Source: Fimbriimonadales bacterium (GTDB lineage Bacteria; Armatimonadota; Fimbriimonadia; Fimbriimonadales; Fimbriimonadaceae). From it: DNA of 54,564 nt. Where the stretch lies: positions 2,789 to 57,352 of the forward strand of contig JAOACB010000003.1 of the NCBI GenBank assembly GCA_026418055.1, read 5' to 3'. A program made the position numbers and the translations under genes. This document shows, piece after piece, positions 44,018-52,620 of the stretch. The notes under the pieces are model-generated. The model saw only the letters and a list, made by a program, of their open reading frames with translations. It did no database searches and was not told where the DNA came from. Within the stretch, counting starts at the first letter, position 1, and every line of letters starts with the position of its first letter.

Positions 44018-44857
44018 ATGCGACGTTGCAACGTTGCCCGCGGCTTCACGCTCATCGAGCTGCTCGTCGTGATCGCCATCATCGCGATCCTCGCCGCCAT
44101 CCTGTTCCCGGTCTTCGCCCAAGCCAAGCAGGCGGCCAAGCGGGCCGGAACCCTGTCGAACATCAAGCAGAACGTGCTCGGCGTGATCATGTACGCCAAC
44201 GACAACGACGACGGCGTCGTACCGACGTGGCAGGACGGCGCCTGGGTGTACGGCGACGGCATCCGCGGCGCCTACGCGATCCAGAAGCTGTACCCCTACA
44301 CCAAGAGCATCGACCTGCCTTGGGACCTGTCCGAGCCGATCCCGAACTTCGTCGGCGGCCGACCGATGCCCGCCGACAGGTACTGGGGCGACTGGACGGC
44401 AGCCGGCACGCTCGGCTGGTCCAACGGCGGAATGATGCATTGCGCGCCGTGGCCTCGCCCGCCCCGAGTGATCAGCGCTCAAGAGTACGTCTCCGAGCTG
44501 ATGATCCTCGCATCCGCCAAAGGTCCGGACCCGATGGGCATGCCGTTCTTCACCGAGACGCAGCCCTCCTGCTACCAGAAGAGCGGGTCCCGCTGGGCCG
44601 ATCCCCAGGCTCCCGGACGCGCGGCGTTCGAATGGCACGGAGGAGGGTTGCCGAGCGGCTACATGGACGGCCACGCTGGCATCGCCAAGGGCATGATCTA
44701 CGTGGCGCCCAACAACGACTGCGACGCTCAGACCTATGAGTGGTGGAGGGACAAGTCGAGCAGGGGTGATTACACGCCGAACAACCCTTGGTCGCAGCAC
44801 TACCTCACTCCCAGGGTCCTGCACTATTGGGGCACTTGGTGGTCCGCGACGGAGTGA
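44018..44857 (+). CDS. Type IV pilin-like (prepilin) protein
   Basis: 279 residues from ATG 44018 ([16 protein letters not shown]), preceded by GAGGAGG. Prepilin peptidase site ARG|FTLIE, then [35 protein letters not shown], the form common in Armatimonadota. The globular part has [33 protein letters not shown] and a Trp-rich C-terminus (YWGTWWS). The DGH motif resembles the H-x9-DG-type end of DUF1559-like prepilins. The strong promoter and ribosome binding site imply abundant expression. A tiny single-TM protein gene follows at 44868. Confidence 0.92.
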   Translation: MRRCNVARGFTLIELLVVIAIIAILAAILFPVFAQAKQAAKRAGTLSNIKQNVLGVIMYANDNDDGVVPTWQDGAWVYGDGIRGAYAIQKLYPYTKSIDLPWDLSEPIPNFVGGRPMPADRYWGDWTAAGTLGWSNGGMMHCAPWPRPPRVISAQEYVSELMILASAKGPDPMGMPFFTETQPSCYQKSGSRWADPQAPGRAAFEWHGGGLPSGYMDGHAGIAKGMIYVAPNNDCDAQTYEWWRDKSSRGDYTPNNPWSQHYLTPRVLHYWGTWWSATE

Positions 44858-44867
44858 GCGGGGAGTG

Positions 44868-45044
44868 ATGCAGAAGGAGATCAGTCCCAAGATGACGGCG
44901 GTGCTCATCGCCGTGGCGGTCCTGATCGCCGCCGCCGTGATCTACCAGCTCGTGTTCAAGCCTGCGCAGGCGCCGACGGTCAAGCCTCGGCCTTGGTCGC
45001 CGTCCTATGGCGGGGCACCGGCGGGCGCGCCTTCTGAACGGTAG
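44868..45044 (+). CDS. Tiny single-TM protein linked to the prepilin
   Basis: 58 residues from ATG 44868, with GGGGAG upstream. A short charged N-terminus (MQKEISPKM), one TM helix (about 10-29, TAVLIAVAVLIAAAVIYQLVF) and a Pro/Gly-rich tail (SPSYGGAPAGAPS) after it. It lies 10 bp after the prepilin stop and before a strong terminator, so it belongs to the same transcript. Family not recognised; assembly partner or accessory of the pilin is a guess. Confidence 0.6.
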   Translation: MQKEISPKMTAVLIAVAVLIAAAVIYQLVFKPAQAPTVKPRPWSPSYGGAPAGAPSER

Positions 45045-45061
45045 CTCGCCATAAGCCTCCA

Positions 45062-45099
45062 AAAGGGGGCGCCGATCCTTGCCGATCGGCGCCCCCTTT
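45062..45099 (+). terminator. Rho-independent terminator after the prepilin pair
   Basis: A perfect 13-bp stem (GGGGGCGCCGATC/GATCGGCGCCCCC, 45065-45096) with a 6-base loop, preceded by AAAA and followed by TTTCT. It ends the prepilin transcript before the secreted-protein gene. Confidence 0.85.
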
Positions 45100-45147
45100 C
45101 TACCAGACGGCTGGACGGGCCGCCTCTGCCACCGTAGACTTTTCGCG

Positions 45148-46416
45148 ATGATCGCTTCCGTTTGCGCCGCGATCGGGTTGCTCTCCGCCGCGCCTTGGCA
45201 ACAGAACTTCCACGCGGACGGCACCCCCAAGCCTCTGCGGGATCCCTTGGACACGACCGTGTGGCCGAACCGCATCAGCCGCGCCAACGCGGATGACTGG
45301 ATCCCCCGCAACCACGATCGGATCAGGCAGATGCGCCCGCGCCTGCTGCTGCTCAACTTCTCCAACCAAGTGGCCCCAGAGAAGCCGCTGCGGCTCTTCA
45401 CAGACCTTATGGCAGCCTTGAAAGAGAGCAGCCGGTATCACGGGTACAAAGATCCGAGCGCTCCGGCCTTCCTCGACTACCAGATTTGGCGGTACGTCGA
45501 CCTCCGCGACCCTGACCGCAACGCGGGCAACTCCCGGTGGGCGCCGGTGAAGCCCGGCGTGGAGGCTGGGATCAACTGCGACTACGGCGGGTTCTTCAGT
45601 GAGAAGTTCGCCGAGGCCATCGGCGTTCGGGACCCTCGGAACAAGAAGAGGTTTCTGCGGTTGGACGAGCTCGTCGACCAAGGCTATGTGCATGAAGTGT
45701 GGTTCACGGCCGCGCCGACCAACGACTTCCGGTGCCTCGAGTGCGTCGAGATGAAGAACGTCTACGACGACAAGTTCCGGAAGGTGCCCGGCAAGGTCGT
45801 GCAGGCGGGCAACGGCGGCGATCCCGACCAGAGGTGGACCGGACGGCCGGTGCGCATCAACTGTCTGAACGAGACGCGAGGCATCGGTTGCGGCATGGAG
45901 AATCTGGCCCACTCGTTCGAGGGGATGGCTCACAGCCGTGCGATCCCGTACTTCACGAAGTACTTCTACGAGTTCGCCATGTTCGACCTGGACAAGAGGT
46001 ACGGGTTGCCGTTCAACAGCTTCTATCCGCTCTGGGGGGAAGGCAAGGGCATCTCCTATCCCGATCCCAGCACGGCCGTCGTCACGGACGGCCAGCGCAC
46101 CTGGCGCCTCGAGAACTACGTCGCAGCCGGCGGGAACGTGCACTTTCCTCCCAACGCCCGCAGACACTACGACCAATCCAATCCCGAGCCAGTGCTGTCC
46201 ACCATCGAGGATTGGCGCTGCGGTTCGGGGCCGGGCGGCCGAGACCTCGCCAAGCCGTGGACCACCGAGGTCCTCGGCCCCTACGCCGAGTTGGCTCCGG
46301 ACTGCATGGGCCGGTGGCTGGTGTACTGGCGCCAGAACGTTCCCGGCTTTCGGAACAAGGCCAAGGACGATGCAGGCCGTCCCATGAAGAACTGGTGGGT
46401 CTTCCTGTTCTACTGA
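45148..46416 (+). CDS. Cysteine-bearing secreted protein of unknown family
   Basis: 422 residues from ATG 45148. A hydrophobic N-terminus (IASVCAAIGLLSAAP) predicts export. I do not recognise the family. Seven cysteines lie in the mature part: C144, C196 and C199 (CLEC), C239 and C248, C358, C386. Aromatic and Asn/Asp-rich segments (PYFTKYFYEFAMFD near 267; WRLENYVAAGGNVHFPP near 319) suggest a stable extracellular fold, perhaps carbohydrate-related or enzymatic. H255 and H262 in HSFEGMAHSR could bind metal. Codon use is like its neighbours. Not linked clearly to a neighbour. Confidence 0.7.
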   Translation: MIASVCAAIGLLSAAPWQQNFHADGTPKPLRDPLDTTVWPNRISRANADDWIPRNHDRIRQMRPRLLLLNFSNQVAPEKPLRLFTDLMAALKESSRYHGYKDPSAPAFLDYQIWRYVDLRDPDRNAGNSRWAPVKPGVEAGINCDYGGFFSEKFAEAIGVRDPRNKKRFLRLDELVDQGYVHEVWFTAAPTNDFRCLECVEMKNVYDDKFRKVPGKVVQAGNGGDPDQRWTGRPVRINCLNETRGIGCGMENLAHSFEGMAHSRAIPYFTKYFYEFAMFDLDKRYGLPFNSFYPLWGEGKGISYPDPSTAVVTDGQRTWRLENYVAAGGNVHFPPNARRHYDQSNPEPVLSTIEDWRCGSGPGGRDLAKPWTTEVLGPYAELAPDCMGRWLVYWRQNVPGFRNKAKDDAGRPMKNWWVFLFY

Positions 46417-46479
46417 GTCACCCCCAGCCAGTAGGCCCGCGTGGCAAAATACCACCGGCTTTCGTAAACCGTTGTTGCG

Positions 46480-47664
46480 ATGCAGGTTCCTCCTTTTGTT
46501 GCTCGCCGTAAGACGCGCGTCGTTCGCGTGGGGTCCGTGGCCATGGGTGGGTCCCTGCCGGTGTTGGTCCAGTCGATGGTGACGGAGGAAACCCGCAACG
46601 TGGAGGCTTGCGTCGAGCAGATCATCGCGCTCCATCGGGCTGGATGCGAATTGGTGCGGGTGACCACGCCGAACCTGAACGAGGCGCAGTGCCTCGAGGA
46701 GATCCGAGCCAAACTCCGGGAACGATACCAGGACGTCCCCCTCACGGCCGACGTGCATCACCAAGGGAGCGCCATCGCGATCGAAGCCGCCAAGCACGTC
46801 GACGAGGTTCGGCTCAATCCCGGGCTCTTCGTGTTCCGCAAGGAGGCCAAGGAGGAGTATTCCGACGAGGATCAGAAGGAGGAGCTGGCGGCGATCGAGG
46901 ACTCCCTCCTTCCGGTGATCGAGGCTCTGAAGCGCCACGACCGGGCGCTGCGGATCGGCGTCAACCATGGCTCCCTCTCGGCGAGAATCCTTGCGACGCA
47001 TGGCGACACACCCAACGGCATGGTGGAGAGCGCCCTGGAATACGTCCGCATCTGCGAGAGGCACGGATTCCGAAACATCAACCTTTCGGCGAAGGCGTCG
47101 CGCGTGCCGATCATGGTTGCCGCCAACCGGTTGCTGGTTCAGCGCATGGAAGAGGAGGGCATGGACTACCCCGTGCATCTGGGGGTGACGGAGGCGGGCG
47201 ACGGAGAGTACGCGCGCATCAAGTCCACCGCGGGCATCGCGACGCTGCTGATGGAGGGCATCGGCGACACCATCCGCGTTTCGCTGGCCGAAGATCCTCT
47301 CAACGAGATCCCCGTGTGCTACGACATCCTCCAGGCGCTCGGCTTGCGCAAGACCAAGGTGGAGTACATCGCATGCCCCTCCTGCGGCCGCACCAAGTTC
47401 GACCTGCCGACCGTCTTGCACGAGGTGCGCGAGGCCACGAAACACCTGGTTGGGCTCGACATCGCCGTGATGGGATGCATCGTCAACGGTCCGGGCGAAA
47501 TGGCGGATGCGGACTACGGCTACGTCGGTCGCTCCGGCGGGATGATCACGCTGTACCGCAAGAGGGAGATCGTGAAGAACAACATTCCGCAAGAGAGGGG
47601 TGTGGAGGAGCTGATCCAGCTGCTCAAAGCGGACGGGGTTTGGCGGGAGCCCGATCCAGCGTGA
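46480..47664 (+). CDS. ispG: 4-Hydroxy-3-methylbut-2-enyl diphosphate synthase (IspG/GcpE)
   Basis: Penultimate step of the non-mevalonate isoprenoid pathway; uses a [4Fe-4S] cluster and reduced ferredoxin/flavodoxin. 394 residues. TIM-barrel start ([18 protein letters not shown]), [15 protein letters not shown] near 88, [14 protein letters not shown] near 162, and the cluster domain with the cysteines CPSCGRT near 303 and GCIVNGPGE near 336, plus the conserved Glu following. Its stop overlaps the radC start (GTGA), so radC and the translin-like gene are likely on the same mRNA. The ferredoxin need fits an organism with Nfn. Confidence 0.97.
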   Translation: MQVPPFVARRKTRVVRVGSVAMGGSLPVLVQSMVTEETRNVEACVEQIIALHRAGCELVRVTTPNLNEAQCLEEIRAKLRERYQDVPLTADVHHQGSAIAIEAAKHVDEVRLNPGLFVFRKEAKEEYSDEDQKEELAAIEDSLLPVIEALKRHDRALRIGVNHGSLSARILATHGDTPNGMVESALEYVRICERHGFRNINLSAKASRVPIMVAANRLLVQRMEEEGMDYPVHLGVTEAGDGEYARIKSTAGIATLLMEGIGDTIRVSLAEDPLNEIPVCYDILQALGLRKTKVEYIACPSCGRTKFDLPTVLHEVREATKHLVGLDIAVMGCIVNGPGEMADADYGYVGRSGGMITLYRKREIVKNNIPQERGVEELIQLLKADGVWREPDPA

Positions 47665-48341
47665 ATTTCGGCCACACCAACGCTTTCCTCAGGGTGACCC
47701 AGTCGGGCGTGGCGGCCGCGGCGATCCACGACCTGCTTGCGCTGGGGCTTGCCCGCCGAGAGGAGGACCTCCAGCTCGCCGAGCAGGAAGCCCGCAACCT
47801 TGTAGGGGCCGGAACTTCCTGGGTGAGGGTCCGCGACCTCTCGCCCGCCGAGTTGAAGGGGCAGGGCATGAGCACCTTCGAGTCGTGGCGTTGCCTAGCG
47901 TGGATGGAGATCGGACGCAGGCTCGCGGAGGCCAACCGCGGCGTGTCCGCGAGCATCGACGGGCCCGAGGACGTCGCCGAGCTGTTCAAGCATCTGCGCA
48001 GCGAGAAGAAGGAGCACTTCGGCGTCGTTCTGCTGGACGCGAAGAACACGGTGCTGAGGACGACCATCGTGCACGTCGGCTCGCTGACCGCCTCGATCGT
48101 CAGTCCCAGGGAGGTGTTTCGCGAGGCGATCCGCGAAGGAGCCGCGAGCATCATCGCGGTGCACAACCACCCCAGCGGCGACCCTACGCCGAGCCGGGAA
48201 GACGTCAGTGTGACGCGGCAACTGGCGCAAGTCGGCCGGTTGCTCGACATCCCTTTGCTGGATCATGTGATCCTTGGCGACGGAGCGCTGCCGGAAAGAG
48301 AGTTCGTGAGCCTTCAGAGACAGGGGGTTATCGGTGCCTGA
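47661..48341 (+). CDS. radC: RadC-family JAMM/MPN+ domain protein
   Basis: 226 residues from GTG 47661. N-terminal helix-hairpin-helix-like part and C-terminal JAMM metalloprotease-like domain (about 110-215), with a metal motif [15 protein letters not shown] near 168 and an upstream Glu (REVFREAIR). Usually called a DNA repair protein, but RadC involvement in repair is disputed, and the biochemical activity is unknown. It overlaps ispG (GTGA) and the following translin-like gene (8 bp). Confidence 0.93.
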   Translation: MNFGHTNAFLRVTQSGVAAAAIHDLLALGLARREEDLQLAEQEARNLVGAGTSWVRVRDLSPAELKGQGMSTFESWRCLAWMEIGRRLAEANRGVSASIDGPEDVAELFKHLRSEKKEHFGVVLLDAKNTVLRTTIVHVGSLTASIVSPREVFREAIREGAASIIAVHNHPSGDPTPSREDVSVTRQLAQVGRLLDIPLLDHVILGDGALPEREFVSLQRQGVIGA

Positions 48342-49005
48342 CACGACTTGGATGGATTCTTGGGAGTCCACCTCTCGCAGCCTCAAGGAGACGGCGGAGA
48401 GGATGCATCAGGCGCGCGAGACCGGTTTGGCCAAGTGCAGGACGCTGATCCAAACCTCCGCGAAGTGCATCCGGCACATCCACCGGCATCAGTTTGCGGA
48501 GGCGGCCTCGCTGTTGGCCGAGGCTCGGTCGATCGCCGACGAAGCCCGGCGCGCCCTCGAACCGTTCCCGAGCGTCCTTCATGCCGGATTCCTGCACGAC
48601 GCCGAGAAGGAGATGGTGGAGGCGGCCTGCGTGCTGGCGATGGTGCGGGGAGACCCTCTGCCGCCTCCCGACGAGCTCGGCGCGATGCCGATGAGCTATC
48701 TCAACGGCGTCGGCGAGGCAGCCAGCGAATGCCGACGCTTCGCCTTGGACGAGATGCGCAAGGGGCGGCTGGAGTCGGCCGAGCGCCTTCTCGACGCGAT
48801 GGAGGCGGTCTACGACGAGCTCATCACGTTCGACTATCCCGACTCGATGACCGGAGGGTTGCGGCGAACTTGCGACGCCCTTCGCGCCGTGGTGGAACGC
48901 ACCAGGGCGGACCTGACGGCCACCGCGACCCAGAGGGAGCTCATCGAGGAGCTCCGAGCGACAAGGGATCGCCTCGCCGATCAGGCTCCCGGCTTTCACT
49001 CGTAG
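48334..49005 (+). CDS. Translin-family nucleic-acid-binding protein
   Basis: 223 residues, all-helical. The signature of the translin/TRAX family appears at about 167-196 (FDYPDSMTGGLRRTCDALRAVVERTRADLT). The N-terminal core (GLAKCRTLIQTSAKCIRHIHR near 31) and the family segment QEYVEA, here E94-M-V-E97-A, also match. In eukaryotes translin binds RNA/DNA ends and with TRAX forms the C3PO ribonuclease, whose acidic residues occupy the ExxE position (established). Bacterial members are uncommon as far as I know. GTG start at 48334, overlapping radC by 8 bp; the end overlaps a convergent TPR gene by 10 bp. Confidence 0.85.
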   Translation: MPDTTWMDSWESTSRSLKETAERMHQARETGLAKCRTLIQTSAKCIRHIHRHQFAEAASLLAEARSIADEARRALEPFPSVLHAGFLHDAEKEMVEAACVLAMVRGDPLPPPDELGAMPMSYLNGVGEAASECRRFALDEMRKGRLESAERLLDAMEAVYDELITFDYPDSMTGGLRRTCDALRAVVERTRADLTATATQRELIEELRATRDRLADQAPGFHS

Positions 49006-49670
49006 GGAAGATCCACGGGCGGCTTGGGCCTGTCGGGACGGCTGGGCCTGGCGCGCTTCGCCTCGGCGTTCATGTCGTAGATGGCCGCCAACCAGAAAGC
49101 GAACACGCCAGCAAGCGGCAGTAAAACGAGAAGGTTCACTTCGGACCCCAGGCTGCCGAACAGGATCGCGACGAGGCCGGAGAGGCCTTTCGGGATCAAC
49201 AGGGCCCACGCCAGGCAAGCCACCCAGCCGGCGAGCATGGTGACGCCCTTGGTCGTTCGACCCGCTACCAGCTGGCCCAGTCCCGGAACCAGCATCGACA
49301 GGAGGGTCGCCGACTTGGCCGAGGCATAGTCCAGCCCGGCTTGGGATGTGGGCAAGCTCCAAACCCCCTCCGCGGCAGCTAGAACGGCCCGGGCGTACTG
49401 TCTCTCCACGTTCGGGTCGTCCGGCGCGAGCTCCTTCGCCCGCTGCAACAGATCCTTGGCCTCCTGAACCATCCGGTGGTCGAGCAGGCCCTCTCCGGAT
49501 GCGGCTAGCACCGAGGCGGAGGAGGGTGCGGTCTGCGCCGCCTTCCGGTACAGTTCCACAGCGGCTTGGCGCTGTCCCCGTTGCTGGGCCAACCGAGCCT
49601 GCCGCACGAGCCGTTCCGCTTCGTCGAGGGCCCTCAGATCAGATTCGGGTCTCGCTGGAGGGACTTCCAT
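48996..49670 (-). CDS. TPR membrane protein
   Basis: 224 residues from ATG 49670, preceded by GGAG. Residues about 12-100 are two or three TPR-like helical pairs (LVRQARLAQQRGQRQAAVELYRKAA and AKDLLQRAKELAPDDPNVERQYARAVL). From about 122 onward there are three TM helices, the first carrying the motif MLVPGLGQLVAGRTTKG common in small TM proteins of the DUF5683 type. The C-terminus is a basic/Pro-rich cytoplasmic tail (RPSRPDRPKPPVDLP). The start overlaps rsfS by 37 bp. Role unknown; a protein-protein scaffold at the membrane is inferred. Confidence 0.75.
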   Translation of the reverse strand: MEVPPARPESDLRALDEAERLVRQARLAQQRGQRQAAVELYRKAAQTAPSSASVLAASGEGLLDHRMVQEAKDLLQRAKELAPDDPNVERQYARAVLAAAEGVWSLPTSQAGLDYASAKSATLLSMLVPGLGQLVAGRTTKGVTMLAGWVACLAWALLIPKGLSGLVAILFGSLGSEVNLLVLLPLAGVFAFWLAAIYDMNAEAKRARPSRPDRPKPPVDLPYE

Positions 49671-49975
49671 AGCGTCTCCAAGTCGTAGAACTGCCTTTGC
49701 TCCTCCCGCATGATATGGAACACCACGTCGCCGAAATCCATGAGAACCCAGCCGGTGCCCTCCCCCTCGGTCCTTAGCGGCCGCACCGACTGCTCTCTGA
49801 GCTTCTCGTCCACTCGGTCGGCGATCGCCGCCACATGACGGTCGTTGTTGGCCGAACACACGATGAAGTAGTCGGCCATGGACGTTTTCGCCCGCACGTC
49901 GAGCGTCTCGATCCTCTCCGCCTTGGCATCCTCGGCGATGCGAATGATGGCCTCCACCTTTTCCTGGGCGTTCAT
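49634..49975 (-). CDS. rsfS: Ribosomal silencing factor RsfS
   Basis: Blocks joining of ribosomal subunits by binding L14 during starvation. 113 residues, the usual length. Signatures: KAERIETLDVRAKTSMADYFIVCSANNDRHVAAIADRV (about 18-55) and the C-terminal GWVLMDFGDVVFHIMREEQRQFYDLETLW. It follows nadD by 7 bp, the common order. The 3' end overlaps the start of the TPR gene. Confidence 0.96.
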   Translation of the reverse strand: MNAQEKVEAIIRIAEDAKAERIETLDVRAKTSMADYFIVCSANNDRHVAAIADRVDEKLREQSVRPLRTEGEGTGWVLMDFGDVVFHIMREEQRQFYDLETLWKSLQRDPNLI

Positions 49976-49982
49976 GCGTGCC

Positions 49983-50570
49983 TTACCGGTATAGACGGTT
50001 CTCTTGGATGTAGCGTTGAAGCTCCGGCGTCACCCATGGCAGAAGGGAGTGGCCCTTGGCGGCCCTCTCCCTCAACTCTGTGGAGGAGATCGCAACGGGC
50101 TTCATAGGCAGGAAGTCGACCTTCTCGGCGATCTCCTTGGGCAGGAGGGCAAGAAGCTCCTCCTGAGAATGGAAATCGCGGAGGGCCACGCCCAGCCGGG
50201 CGATCCGCACGATCTTCTCAGGGTTCTTCCACTGCCGAAGCGACTGCAGGGAGTCCGATCCCATCAGCAACCAATAGTCCGACGGTCTCGCGAAGGAAAG
50301 GTCGGTCAAAGTCTCGATCGTGTAGCTGACGCCACCCCGCTGAACCTCGATGTCGCAGACCGCGAACTGGGGGCGATCGGACAGCAGGAGCTCCAGCATC
50401 TCCAAGCGCTGCCTGGCCGGCGACTGCTGGCGGTGCCGCTTGAATGGGCTGCGGTTGGCAGGAACGAACAGCACCTCTTCCAAACCCAAGTGCTCCATCG
50501 CCGCCTCCGCCAACGAGACGTGGCCCATATGGGGTGGATCGAACGTTCCGCCAAGAATGCCTGTCTTCAT
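49983..50570 (-). CDS. nadD: Nicotinate-nucleotide adenylyltransferase
   Basis: Adenylates nicotinate mononucleotide in NAD synthesis. 195 residues from ATG 50570, where ATGA overlaps the obgE stop. The N-terminal GILGGTFDPPHMGHVSLAEAA holds the nucleotidyltransferase HxGH motif (HMGH). Also visible are VPANRSPFK near 37, YWLLMGSDSL near 96, and the C-terminal ISSTELRERAAKG motif (canonical IsSTxIR) followed by VPELQRYIQENRLY-like end. Confidence 0.96.
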   Translation of the reverse strand: MKTGILGGTFDPPHMGHVSLAEAAMEHLGLEEVLFVPANRSPFKRHRQQSPARQRLEMLELLLSDRPQFAVCDIEVQRGGVSYTIETLTDLSFARPSDYWLLMGSDSLQSLRQWKNPEKIVRIARLGVALRDFHSQEELLALLPKEIAEKVDFLPMKPVAISSTELRERAAKGHSLLPWVTPELQRYIQENRLYR

Positions 50571-51838
50571 GCTTCGTCCGAGAAGGCGAATTCCCACTCG
50601 CCGATCTGAACCGTGTCGCCCTCGCCGCACCCGAGCTCGCGCAACCGATCGATGACCCCCATGCGGACCAGTCTTCGGTGAAGGTGCCGCAAGCCGTCCC
50701 GGTTGTCCAGGTCGGTCATGGCCACCATCCGCTCCACAGAGTCCCCGCGCACAACGAACACGCCGTCCTCCGCCCCGAGCACCTCCCAGTCGGGTTGTTG
50801 CATCCGGGCTTGGCCGCTCTGGGCGAGCGGCGGAGCAGTCTCCTCCGACTCCTCCGCGAGGGCGTGCTCCGCCATGGCGTAGACGAGAGCGTCGATCCCT
50901 TGTCCGGTCACGGCGGAGATGCCGAACACCGCGTGACCCGTGGCGCGAAACCGATCGAGGAGGCGTTGCCATGCCTCCCGACGGCAGAGGTCCGCCTTGC
51001 TGACGGCGATCAATCGCGGACGGGCGTGCAACTCAGGGTCGTAGGCGTGGAGCTCCGTCTCGATCGCCTCGAAGTTGGCGACGGGATCGGAGCCATCCAG
51101 CGGGAGACACTCCACCACGTGAACCAAAGCCTTGCACCGCTCAGCGTGCTTGAGGAACCGCTGGCCGAGTCCCTTGCCTTGAGACGCTCCGGGAATCAGC
51201 CCGGGCAGATCCGCCACGACGAACGTTTGGTCCCCGGCACGAACGACGCCCAGGTTGGGAACGATCGTGGTGAAGGGGTAGTCGGCGATCTTCGGCTTGG
51301 CGGAGCTGATCGCAGAGATCAGCGTGCTCTTCCCGGCGTTGGGCAACCCGATCAGTCCGATGTCGGCGAGAAGCTTCAGCTCCAGCTTGGCCAGAACCGT
51401 CCTTCCGGGCTCGCCCTTCTCCGCGAAGTTCGGCACCTGCCGCACGCTGCTGACGTAGTGCAGGTTGCCGAACCCCCCACGCCCTCCCCTGCAAACCACG
51501 CAACGCTGGCCATGCGCCTTGAGGTCAGCCAGCACCTCTCCGGACAGGAGATCCGACACCACCGTTCCGACCGGAACCTTCAGGACCACGGGGCGACCGT
51601 TGCGTCCCTTCTTGTTGCCCTTGGCGTGCTCGCCGTCCTCCGCAGCGTACTTCGGCTGCAGCTGGAAGTCGTAGAGCGTTCGCTTTCCTCGGTCGGCGAT
51701 CAGGACCACGTCGCCCCCGCGGCCGCCATCCGCACCGTTGGGACCACCGCGCGGAACGTGCTTCTCCCTGTGGAAGCTGACCGCACCCGATCCGCCGCGT
51801 CCGCTGCGAAACTCGACCTCCGCCTCGTCGAGGAACAT
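50567..51838 (-). CDS. obgE: GTPase ObgE/CgtA
   Basis: Essential ribosome-associated GTPase, involved in 50S assembly and stress responses. 423 residues. Glycine-rich Obg domain (1-158: EFRSGRGGSGAVSFHREKHVPRGGPNGADGGRGG). G domain: GLPNAGKSTL near 165, DYPFTTIVPNLG near 186, DLPGLIPGAS near 212, SKADL near 280, then SAVTGQG. C-terminal OCT domain (about 345-423: DGVFVVRGDSVERMVAMTD, WEFAFSDE). Follows rimM with no gap (stop then ATG); overlap ATGA with nadD. Confidence 0.97.
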   Translation of the reverse strand: MFLDEAEVEFRSGRGGSGAVSFHREKHVPRGGPNGADGGRGGDVVLIADRGKRTLYDFQLQPKYAAEDGEHAKGNKKGRNGRPVVLKVPVGTVVSDLLSGEVLADLKAHGQRCVVCRGGRGGFGNLHYVSSVRQVPNFAEKGEPGRTVLAKLELKLLADIGLIGLPNAGKSTLISAISSAKPKIADYPFTTIVPNLGVVRAGDQTFVVADLPGLIPGASQGKGLGQRFLKHAERCKALVHVVECLPLDGSDPVANFEAIETELHAYDPELHARPRLIAVSKADLCRREAWQRLLDRFRATGHAVFGISAVTGQGIDALVYAMAEHALAEESEETAPPLAQSGQARMQQPDWEVLGAEDGVFVVRGDSVERMVAMTDLDNRDGLRHLHRRLVRMGVIDRLRELGCGEGDTVQIGEWEFAFSDEA

Positions 51839-52369
51839 CTACGCGCCGTCCTCGCCCATGCCTTCGATCAGCCGCAACACGATGCGCCGCTGGTGCAAGT
51901 CGACCGACACCACGAACTGCCGAACCAACGGAACAAGCAAGCTGCCGATCCGTAGCACGTCGTGGGCAGGGTAGGGAAGGATCTCCTCCACCGGCCCCAA
52001 GCTGCGGCCATCCTCCGTCACCGCGGCGAGACCGATCAGGTCGGAGGCCAGGAACTCTCCCTCCTCCAGCTGGGGACGTTCCGGCACCAGACCGTAGATC
52101 GTTTCGCCGCCGAGCTGCCGAACCTGCTCGGGGGTTTCGATTCCGGAGAACTTGACCAGGAGACGGCCGCCATGGAGTTGCACCTCCTCGATCTCGGTCT
52201 GGAGCTCGGCGATGCGGATGCGGGTGCCTTGGACGAAACGCTCCCCGAACTCCGTGAGGGGCGCGACGCGCGCCATGCCTCGAACGCCGAACGGCCCGGC
52301 GATCTTGCCGATCGGTAGAAAGGCGAAACCGGAGGAGGAACCTGGGCTGGACGCGCGGTCTCGCCTCAT
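51839..52369 (-). CDS. rimM: Ribosome maturation factor RimM
   Basis: Acts in 30S maturation, binding S19. 176 residues. The N-terminal RimM domain begins after a disordered 18-residue start (IGKIAGPFGVRGMARVAPLTEFGERF); the C-terminal PRC-barrel is near 95-170 (ASDLIGLAAVTEDGRSLGPVEEILPYPAHDVLRIG). In most bacteria trmD follows; here obgE begins at the next base. Follows khpA by 11 bp. Confidence 0.94.
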   Translation of the reverse strand: MRRDRASSPGSSSGFAFLPIGKIAGPFGVRGMARVAPLTEFGERFVQGTRIRIAELQTEIEEVQLHGGRLLVKFSGIETPEQVRQLGGETIYGLVPERPQLEEGEFLASDLIGLAAVTEDGRSLGPVEEILPYPAHDVLRIGSLLVPLVRQFVVSVDLHQRRIVLRLIEGMGEDGA

Positions 52370-52380
52370 CCGCGACGAAT

Positions 52381-52620
52381 TCAGGCCGCTTCGACCTTCA
52401 CGTAGGCGCGCTCGCGGTTCTTCGCCGCCACCGCGCTGACGAGGGCTCGGACGGCGGAGACGACGCGGCCGTTCTTGCCGATGAGACGGCCGACGTCGTC
52501 GGGGGCGACCCTGACGTGGAAGGTGCGAGTGTTGCCGGAGGCCTCCTCTTGGATCGTCAGCGCCTCCGGTTGATCGACGATCTGGCGAACCAGCAACTCG
52601 ACGAACGGTCTGTAGCTCAT
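52381..52620 (-). CDS. khpA: KH-domain RNA-binding protein KhpA
   Basis: 79 residues, a single KH domain with the GxxG RNA-binding loop IGKNGR near 48 (VGRLIGKNGRVVSAVRALV). Homologous to KhpA, which in Gram-positives works with KhpB on cell division and RNA. Start overlaps the rpsP stop (ATGA), the usual rpsP-khpA-rimM order. Confidence 0.94.
   Translation of the reverse strand: MSYRPFVELLVRQIVDQPEALTIQEEASGNTRTFHVRVAPDDVGRLIGKNGRVVSAVRALVSAVAAKNRERAYVKVEAA

Noticed and set aside
45100-47592. 830-codon antisense ORF opposite the secreted protein and ispG
   Set aside because: Spans two unrelated real genes on the other strand and is His/Arg/Val-rich with no motifs; typical of GC-rich DNA.
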